This document shows positions 1 through 5,357 of a DNA stretch of 5,357 nucleotides, in pieces. Numbering within the stretch: position 1 is the stretch's first letter; every line of letters begins with the position of its first letter. Origin of the DNA: Bacillota bacterium (lineage in GTDB: Bacteria; Bacillota_A; Clostridia; Peptostreptococcales; Anaerovoracaceae); the NCBI GenBank assembly GCA_017457585.1, contig JAFTHD010000172.1, forward strand, positions 1 to 5,357, written 5' to 3'. Below the pieces are notes generated by a model. The model ran no database searches and was not told the DNA's origin. It worked only from the letters and a program-made list of their open reading frames with translations. Position numbers and translations under genes: made by a program.

Positions 1-1896
1 CTCTGCGATAAGAAGAGACTGGGCGATATCATCGGAAGATGTTACAGAGCCCACGGTAATACAGAAACTGCCATCATGCTGGACAACATCAAGGATATGG
101 GATATCACTACTCCACGATCGCAGCAGTTACCATCAGTATCGATGACATGGAAATTCCGCCTCAGAAGCAGGAAATCATCGAAGCTGCAGATGAGCTGGT
201 TGACAAGTATGAGAAGGCATACAGAAGAGGTCTCGTATCAAACGATGAAAGATACGAGAAGGTAATAGAAATCTGGAATAAGGCGACAGACGATGTTGCA
301 GACGCTCTGATGGATCATCTGGACACCCTGAACAACCTTTACATCATGGCTAATTCCGGAGCAAGAGGTAGTAAGAACCAGATCAGACAGATCGGCGGTA
401 TGAGAGGTCTGATGGGTAGTGCAACAGGTAAGACTGTAGAGATCCCGATCAAGGCAAACTTCCGTGAAGGTCTGTCCATACTGGAGTACTTCGTATCATC
501 TAACGGTGCTCGTAAGGGTCTGACGGATACGGCTCTGAGAACGGCCGACTCCGGTTATCTGACGAGAAGACTGGTAGACGTATCTCACAACGTCATCGTA
601 AGAGAGGATGACTGCGGTACCGATGAAGGTATTGAAGTTGCCGCTTTCGTTGACGGCGGAGAAAAGATCGAGTCACTTATAGACAGAATTACAGGCAGAA
701 CTGCACTGGCAGACGTTTGCAACCCTGAGACTGGCGAAGTTATCGTAGGTCAGGATGAAGAGATCACGGAAGATGCTGCGAGGGCTATCGATGCTGCCGG
801 TATCGAGTCCGTAGCCATCAGGTCGGTTATGACGTGTCATAGCAGGACGGGCGTATGCGCTAAGTGCTACGGCAGAAACCTGGCAAACGGAGAGATGGTA
901 AACATCGGGGAGGCTGTCGGTATTACGGCTGCTCAGTCCATCGGTGAGCCTGGTACACAGCTGACAATGAGAACCTTCCACTCGGGCGGTGTTGCAGGAT
1001 CCGATATTACACAGGGTCTGCCGAGAGTAGAAGAACTTTTCGAAGCGAGAAAGCCAAAGGGTCTCGCAATCATCTGCGAATCGGACGGTACTGTGGTTTC
1101 CATTGATAAGACCACCAACGAAGTAACCGTAAGAGGTGAAGAAGAGAAGGTTTACGACATTCCGTTCAGTGCAAGACTCAGCGTTCAGGAAGGCGATTAT
1201 GTTCTTGCAGGTGACAATATCACGAGAGGGCCACTCGACCCTAAGGATATTCTCAAGTACAAGGGTGTTGAAGGCGTATATCAGTACCTGCTCAAGGAAG
1301 TACAGAGAGTGTACAAGATGCAGGGTGTAGATATCAACGATAAGCACATTGAGGTTATCGCTGGTCAGATGCTCAACAAGGTCAAGGTGAACGACCCTGG
1401 CGATACAGGACTTCTCCCTGGCGGTCAGTACGACAAGCTGGAAGTCGAAGAGAAGAATGCACAGGTCATTGAAGAAGGCGGTCAGCCTGCCGAATTCGAG
1501 AGACTTCTTCTCGGTATCACGAAGGCGTCTCTGGCAACCAATTCATTCCTGTCAGCTGCTTCATTCCAGGAGACAACGAGAGTTCTCACGGATGCAGCAA
1601 TCAAGGGTAAGAACGATAAGCTGGAAGGACTCAAGGAGAACGTTATCATCGGTAAGCTGATTCCGGCGGGAACAGGTATGAAGAGATATCGTTCCATAGG
1701 TCTTGACTACGGCGTAAACGAGCCGCTCATCGAGGCTTACAGACAGATGCAGAGAGAGCTTGAGCTGGAGGAGGATGAGGAGGATTACGAAGAGATCGCC
1801 GAGATCGCTCCTGAGATGGCAACGGAAGAAAACACTTCGATCGTTACCGATTATGAAGAGGAACTTGACGTTGCAGAAATCGTCGAGCTGGACTAA
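1..1896 (+). CDS. rpoC: DNA-directed RNA polymerase subunit beta' (C-terminal part, 5' end outside window)
   Basis: Largest subunit of RNA polymerase, which forms much of the active-site cleft and catalyses RNA synthesis. The frame is open from base 1, so the gene starts upstream; the ATG at 76 is internal. The 631 residues seen are roughly the last half of the protein. Numbering from base 1: the conserved NSGARGS block is at 118-124; the bridge helix runs about 155-191 (FREG...GARKG...SGYLTRRLV). The four zinc-binding cysteines are C205, C279, C286 and C289. The trigger loop is at about 312-342 ([19 protein letters not shown], with catalytic-loop M323, R324 and H327). No SI3-type insertion interrupts the trigger loop, as expected outside Proteobacteria. 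The conserved C-terminal ITKASLAT and [18 protein letters not shown] blocks are present. The last 46 residues are an acidic tail. The gene ends with TAA seven bases before the -35 box of the rpsL promoter. Identification is secure. Confidence 0.98.
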   Translation, partial: LCDKKRLGDIIGRCYRAHGNTETAIMLDNIKDMGYHYSTIAAVTISIDDMEIPPQKQEIIEAADELVDKYEKAYRRGLVSNDERYEKVIEIWNKATDDVADALMDHLDTLNNLYIMANSGARGSKNQIRQIGGMRGLMGSATGKTVEIPIKANFREGLSILEYFVSSNGARKGLTDTALRTADSGYLTRRLVDVSHNVIVREDDCGTDEGIEVAAFVDGGEKIESLIDRITGRTALADVCNPETGEVIVGQDEEITEDAARAIDAAGIESVAIRSVMTCHSRTGVCAKCYGRNLANGEMVNIGEAVGITAAQSIGEPGTQLTMRTFHSGGVAGSDITQGLPRVEELFEARKPKGLAIICESDGTVVSIDKTTNEVTVRGEEEKVYDIPFSARLSVQEGDYVLAGDNITRGPLDPKDILKYKGVEGVYQYLLKEVQRVYKMQGVDINDKHIEVIAGQMLNKVKVNDPGDTGLLPGGQYDKLEVEEKNAQVIEEGGQPAEFERLLLGITKASLATNSFLSAASFQETTRVLTDAAIKGKNDKLEGLKENVIIGKLIPAGTGMKRYRSIGLDYGVNEPLIEAYRQMQRELELEEDEEDYEEIAEIAPEMATEENTSIVTDYEEELDVAEIVELD

Positions 1897-1902
1897 AATT
1901 TG

Positions 1903-1930
1903 TTGACTTTACAATTCATTGTGGTATAAT
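1903..1930 (+). promoter_or_regulatory. Sigma-A type promoter of the str operon (rpsL)
   Basis: The -35 box is TTGACT (1903-1908), the spacer is 16 nt, and the -10 box is a perfect TATAAT (1925-1930). TGG directly before the -10 makes it an extended -10 (TGnTATAAT). A short AAAATTT stretch lies upstream of the -35. The predicted start is about A1936 or G1937, giving a leader of about 57 nt before rpsL. The match is close to consensus and lies in a noncoding gap before a highly expressed gene, so it is probably the main promoter for rpsL-rpsG-fusA-tuf. The start site is inferred, not shown. Confidence 0.87.
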
Positions 1931-1976
1931 TATTGAGGTTATGGACTTTTTTGTCTGTGACCTCAATATTATTTTT
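1931..1976 (+). terminator. Hairpin plus T-rich tail between rpoC and rpsL: terminator or attenuator-like
   Basis: TATTGAGGTTATGGAC (1931-1946) pairs over 16 positions, three of them G-U wobbles, with GTCTGTGACCTCAATA (1953-1968), around a loop of six T. TTATTTTT (1969-1976) follows directly. This is the shape of an intrinsic terminator, though the stem is AT-rich with only five G-C pairs. It lies after rpoC and could end or reduce rpoBC transcription. It starts one base after the rpsL -10 box, so RNA begun at that promoter carries only the upper 10 bp (1937-1946 with 1953-1962), set back from the T-tract. In that RNA it may act instead as a 5' stabilising hairpin. Pairing is seen; function is inferred. 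Confidence 0.62.
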
Positions 1977-1993
1977 AAGAAAGGAGAAAAAGG

Positions 1994-2410
1994 ATGCCTA
2001 CAATTAACCAATTAGTACGTCAGGGTAGAACCAGCAGCGAGAAAAAGTCAACTGCTCCGGCTCTCGGCAAGGGTATGAATTCCCTCAGAAGAGTTGCCAC
2101 TGATGTCAACTCTCCGCAGAAGAGAGGCGTATGCACATCAGTTAAGACAGTGACTCCTAAGAAGCCGAATTCGGCACTTAGAAAAGTTGCGAGAGTTCGT
2201 CTCACTAACGGTATAGAAGTAACAGCATACATTCCTGGAATCGGTCACAACCTTCAGGAGCACAGTGTTGTTCTCATCAGAGGCGGCAGAGTAAAAGACC
2301 TGCCAGGTGTAAGATACCATATCGTTAGAGGAACGCTCGATACTGCAGGTGTAGCAGACAGAAGACAGGCAAGATCCAAGTATGGAGCTAAGAGACCTAA
2401 GAAGAAGTAG
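1994..2410 (+). CDS. rpsL: 30S ribosomal protein S12
   Basis: S12 sits at the decoding centre of the 30S subunit and helps set translational accuracy. The 138-aa product has the family length for Firmicutes, with the N-terminal extension absent from E. coli S12. Diagnostic blocks are MPTINQLVR at the start, PQKRGVCT (41-48), [11 protein letters not shown] (54-64), [22 protein letters not shown] (70-91) and [14 protein letters not shown] (96-109). K56 and K101 match E. coli K42 and K87, the sites where streptomycin resistance changes fall; both are wild type. D102 is the aspartate that is beta-methylthiolated by RimO in many bacteria. The start is fixed by MPTINQL and by AAGGAG at 1981-1986, 7 nt upstream. 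TAG is followed at once by an in-frame TAA. It is the first gene of the str transcript and the first after rpoC, with no L7Ae-family gene between them. Confidence 0.99.
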   Translation: MPTINQLVRQGRTSSEKKSTAPALGKGMNSLRRVATDVNSPQKRGVCTSVKTVTPKKPNSALRKVARVRLTNGIEVTAYIPGIGHNLQEHSVVLIRGGRVKDLPGVRYHIVRGTLDTAGVADRRQARSKYGAKRPKKK

Positions 2411-2427
2411 TAATCGTTAATTTGAAA

Positions 2428-2456
2428 GTGCCTTTGATAATATATCAATAGCGCAC
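2428..2456 (+). other. RNA hairpin 1 in the rpsL-rpsG spacer
   Basis: The core is a perfect inverted repeat: TTGATA (2434-2439), loop ATA, TATCAA (2443-2448). It extends outward with C2432-G2451 and T2433-A2450, then GTGC (2428-2431) with GCAC (2453-2456). This gives about 12 pairs with single-base bulges at T2449 and C2452. No T-tract follows, so it is not a standard terminator. It may stabilise the mRNA or form part of a protein-binding site. Confidence 0.5.
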
Positions 2457-2481
2457 CGCGATAGACGCCTGCCGGAGGTAA

Positions 2482-2499
2482 GATGATCTGCGTGATCAT

Positions 2500-2500
<1 letters not shown>
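2482..2500 (+). other. RNA hairpin 2 in the rpsL-rpsG spacer
   Basis: GATGATC (2482-2488) and GATCATC (2494-2500) form a perfect 7-bp stem around the loop TGCGT. The 5' arm contains an ATG (2483-2485) just after an SD-like GGAGG (2474-2478), so the stem would also cover that possible start codon. Loop bases GCGT (2490-2493) are complementary to ACGC at 2465-2468. Confidence 0.5.
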
Positions 2501-3033
<533 letters not shown>

Positions 3034-3087
3034 TCGGATATGCAAATTATTATCCACAGTATTAGATAAAAGCAGAAAGGAGGAAAC
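3034..3087 (+). other. rpsG-fusA intergenic gap with a weak hairpin
   Basis: The gap is 54 nt. GGATA (3036-3040) can pair with TATCC (3051-3055) around a 10-nt loop, only 5 bp and with no T-tract, so not a terminator. The fusA ribosome-binding site AAAGGAGG (3076-3083) lies 4 nt before ATG. No promoter is convincing. Co-transcription of rpsG and fusA is likely. Confidence 0.4.
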
Positions 3088-5154
3088 ATGGCTAACAGAG
3101 CATTTCCGCTTGCAAGAACAAGAAATATCGGAATCATGGCACATATCGATGCCGGTAAGACAACTACGACGGAAAGAATTCTGTTCTACACAGGCAGAAC
3201 CCATAAGATTGGCGAAACCCACGATGGCGCAGCTACGATGGACTGGATGGAGCAGGAACAGGAACGTGGCATAACCATTACCTCTGCTGCTACTACAGCC
3301 CAATGGAAGGACACAAGAATCAATATAATTGATACACCGGGACATGTTGACTTCACTGTTGAAGTAGAACGTTCCCTGCGAGTACTTGACGGTGCCGTAA
3401 CCGTTCTCTGTGCAAAGGGAGGCGTTGAGCCTCAGTCAGAGACAGTTTGGAGGCAGGCCGAAAAGTACGGAGTTCCCCGTATGATTTTTGTAAACAAGAT
3501 GGATATCATGGGAGCAGATTTCTACAGGGTAGTAGGGATGGTCGAAGACAGGCTGAAGGCTAACCCGGTACCGGTTCAGTTGCCAATCGGCAAAGAAGAG
3601 ACATTCGTTGGAATCATTGACCTGATCGAAATGAAGGCGGAGATTTACAAGGATGATCTGGGTAAGGAGTATGAGATAGTAGATATCCCATCCGATATGG
3701 CTGATGAAGCTGCTGAATGGAGAGATAAGCTCCTGGAATCAGTTGCTGAGCAGGATGAAGAACTTATGATGCTCTACCTTGAAGGTGAGGAAATCACAAA
3801 GGAACAGATTAAGTCGGCAATCCGAAAGGCAACGATAGCAGGTCAGATGGTTCCTGTAACATGCGGATCAGCGTACAGGAACAAGGGCGTTCAGATGATG
3901 CTGGATGCAGTGGTGGACTACATGCCATCGCCTCTCGACATTCCTGCTATCAGGGGAATCATCCCAGGAACAGAGAAAGAAGATGAAAGACCGGCTGACG
4001 ACAAGGCACCGTTCTCGGCATTAGCCTTTAAGATTATGACGGACCCTTACGTTGGTAAGCTTGCATTCTTCAGAGTATATTCGGGTACACTTGACTCGGG
4101 TTCCTACGTATATAATTCTACAAAGGGCAGAAAAGAGAGAATCGGAAGAATTCTCCAGATGCATGCCAACAAGAGAGAGGAAATCGAAAAGGTTTACTCC
4201 GGTGACATAGCAGCAGCAGTAGGACTTAAGAACACAACGACAGGTGATACTCTGTGCGATGAAAAGCACGAAATCATATTGGAGTCAATGGAATTCCCTG
4301 ATCCGGTTATCGAGATCGCCATCGAGCCGAAGACGAAGGCCGGACAGGAAAAGATGGGTGTAGCTCTTGCCAAGCTGGCAGAGGAGGACCCAACATTCAA
4401 AACGTATACGAATGCAGATACCGGACAGACGATTATCGCAGGTATGGGAGAACTGCACCTGGATATCATCGTGGACAGACTATTGAGAGAATTCAAAGTC
4501 GAAGCCAATGTCGGTAAGCCGCAGGTTTCATACAAGGAAACGTTTACACAGCCTGCAGACGTGGACTACAAGCACAAGAAGCAGACGGGCGGTTCCGGAC
4601 AGTATGGACACGTTAAGATTAAAGTATATCCGAGAGAGCCGGGTGAAGGTTTTGAGTTCAAGAATTCAATCGTTGGCGGTGCTATTCCTAAGGAATACAT
4701 ACCGAAGATTGAAGAGGGACTCAGAGAAGCTTGTGAAACAGGTCCGGTTGCAGGATATCAGGTGGTAGACATCGGTGTTGAACTCTACGATGGTTCATAT
4801 CACGAAGTCGACTCATCGGAAATGGCATTCAAGATCGCCGCATCCATGGCATTCAAGGAAGCTGCAAGGAAGGCTGCTCCAGTACTGCTTGAGCCGATCT
4901 TTAAGATTGAGGTTACAGTTCCTGATGAATACATGGGAGACGTAATCGGAGATATCAGCTCAAGGAGAGGCCGCATCGAAGGTTCAGACATGAACAACGG
5001 CGTTGTGGCGGTAAGAGGATATGTACCTCTTTCGGAGATGTTCGGATACGCTACGGACCTGAGATCAAAGACTCAGGGAAGAGGCGTGTACGTAATGCAG
5101 TTTGACCAATTCCATAAGATACCTGATAGTTTAATCGAAAAAATTAACAAGTAA
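3088..5154 (+). CDS. fusA: Translation elongation factor G (EF-G)
   Basis: EF-G is the cytosolic GTPase that drives translocation of tRNA and mRNA, and with RRF splits ribosomes in recycling. The 688-aa product has the normal length and all five domains. In the G domain, the P-loop is AHIDAGKTT (18-26), switch I is [10 protein letters not shown] (60-69), G3 is DTPGH (82-86, with catalytic H86), G4 is NKMD (136-139) and G5 is GSA (260-262). Domain II follows at about 308-395 ([28 protein letters not shown]). Domain III contains GMGELHLDI (452-460). Domain IV starts near [12 protein letters not shown] (499-510) and has the tip loop [14 protein letters not shown] (568-581), with H572 at the place of E. 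coli H583/584. Domain V carries [23 protein letters not shown] (600-622) and SRRGRIEG. No switch or key residue is missing, so it is the canonical factor, not a TetM-type protection protein. Strong AAAGGAGG before ATG. Confidence 0.99.
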   Translation: MANRAFPLARTRNIGIMAHIDAGKTTTTERILFYTGRTHKIGETHDGAATMDWMEQEQERGITITSAATTAQWKDTRINIIDTPGHVDFTVEVERSLRVLDGAVTVLCAKGGVEPQSETVWRQAEKYGVPRMIFVNKMDIMGADFYRVVGMVEDRLKANPVPVQLPIGKEETFVGIIDLIEMKAEIYKDDLGKEYEIVDIPSDMADEAAEWRDKLLESVAEQDEELMMLYLEGEEITKEQIKSAIRKATIAGQMVPVTCGSAYRNKGVQMMLDAVVDYMPSPLDIPAIRGIIPGTEKEDERPADDKAPFSALAFKIMTDPYVGKLAFFRVYSGTLDSGSYVYNSTKGRKERIGRILQMHANKREEIEKVYSGDIAAAVGLKNTTTGDTLCDEKHEIILESMEFPDPVIEIAIEPKTKAGQEKMGVALAKLAEEDPTFKTYTNADTGQTIIAGMGELHLDIIVDRLLREFKVEANVGKPQVSYKETFTQPADVDYKHKKQTGGSGQYGHVKIKVYPREPGEGFEFKNSIVGGAIPKEYIPKIEEGLREACETGPVAGYQVVDIGVELYDGSYHEVDSSEMAFKIAASMAFKEAARKAAPVLLEPIFKIEVTVPDEYMGDVIGDISSRRGRIEGSDMNNGVVAVRGYVPLSEMFGYATDLRSKTQGRGVYVMQFDQFHKIPDSLIEKINK

Positions 5155-5187
5155 TCCGCATTCAACGATTTAATAAGGAGAATAGCA

Positions 5188-5357
5188 ATGGCAAAACAGA
5201 AATTTGAAAGAACGAAGCCGCATATCAACATCGGAACAATCGGTCACGTAGACCACGGTAAGACAACACTTACAGCAGCCATCACAACAACACTGCAGCA
5301 GAGATATCAGCTGGGTGAAAAGGTTGCATTCGACGAGATCGACAAGGCACCGGAAGA
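5188..5357 (+). CDS. tuf: Translation elongation factor Tu (N-terminal part, 3' end outside window)
   Basis: EF-Tu is the GTPase that carries aminoacyl-tRNA to the ribosomal A site. Only 56 full codons are in the window, and the frame is open to the edge. The start [33 protein letters not shown] is diagnostic in blocks: FERTKPH (6-12), P-loop GHVDHGKT (19-26), then FDEIDKAPE (48-56) entering switch I. The ATG is fixed by AAGGAG at 5175-5180, 7 nt upstream, and by the conserved N-terminus. The 33-nt gap after fusA has no terminator, so tuf is probably the last or next gene of the str transcript. Whether this genome has a second tuf copy cannot be seen here. Confidence 0.98.
   Translation, partial: MAKQKFERTKPHINIGTIGHVDHGKTTLTAAITTTLQQRYQLGEKVAFDEIDKAPE

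Noticed and set aside
673..1347. 224-codon open frame on the minus strand
   Set aside because: It lies fully inside rpoC, antisense. The protein has no recognisable domain and no ribosome-binding site is evident. It follows from codon bias in the rpoC frame.
1994..2410. Streptomycin-resistance changes in S12
   Set aside because: The residues matching E. coli K42 and K87 are both lysine, as in sensitive wild types.
2422..2448. TTGAAA and TATCAA as a second promoter in the rpsL-rpsG spacer
   Set aside because: The spacing is 15 nt and the -10 is poor. The bases are better explained by the hairpin at 2428-2456.
2428..2456. Terminator after rpsL
   Set aside because: The hairpin has no following T-tract, and rpsG, fusA and tuf appear to depend on transcription from upstream.
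4194..4535. 113-codon minus-strand open frame within fusA
   Set aside because: It is antisense to the highly conserved domains II-III of EF-G and looks like a shadow of that coding frame.

Overview
This window is a conserved bacterial transcription/translation locus, the end of the rpoBC operon followed by the str operon, all on the + strand: rpoC (3' part) - rpsL - rpsG - fusA - tuf (5' part). Low-GC Gram-positive traits are strong: AAGGAG(G) ribosome-binding sites before every complete start, Arg codons dominated by AGA, an RpoC trigger loop without the large proteobacterial insertion, and S12 with the longer Firmicutes N-terminus (138 aa). Protein wording (for example S12 with [15 protein letters not shown] with [10 protein letters not shown]) fits Clostridia. 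A family-level guess would be speculative.

Layout. 1-1896 is the C-terminal 631 residues of RNA polymerase beta', carrying the bridge helix, zinc cysteines and trigger loop and ending in a very acidic tail. 1897-1993 is a short but busy gap. It holds a near-consensus extended -10 promoter (1903-1930), then a 16-bp hairpin with a T-rich tail (1931-1976), then the rpsL ribosome-binding site. The small L7Ae-family gene that lies here in Bacillus and many relatives is absent. 1994-2410 is rpsL (S12). 2411-2562 is a 152-nt intercistronic stretch with several hairpins and no convincing gene. 2563-3033 is rpsG (S7), with a GTG start behind a strong Shine-Dalgarno. 3088-5154 is fusA (EF-G). 5188-5357 is the start of tuf (EF-Tu), cut by the window edge.

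How the genes work together. S12 and S7 belong to the small ribosomal subunit (decoding site and head). EF-Tu delivers aminoacyl-tRNA and EF-G drives translocation. RpoC is the catalytic RNA polymerase subunit. Short gaps and no terminator from rpsL through tuf suggest one str transcript, started mainly at the promoter behind rpoC, with possible read-through from rpoBC.

No novel gene system is visible; this is core genome. The points worth a second look are regulatory: (1) a terminator-like hairpin that starts directly after the rpsL -10 box, so a full stem forms only in RNA read through from rpoC; (2) a long structured rpsL-rpsG spacer with mutually exclusive hairpins next to the rpsG ribosome-binding site, in the position where E. 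coli S7 regulates its operon.
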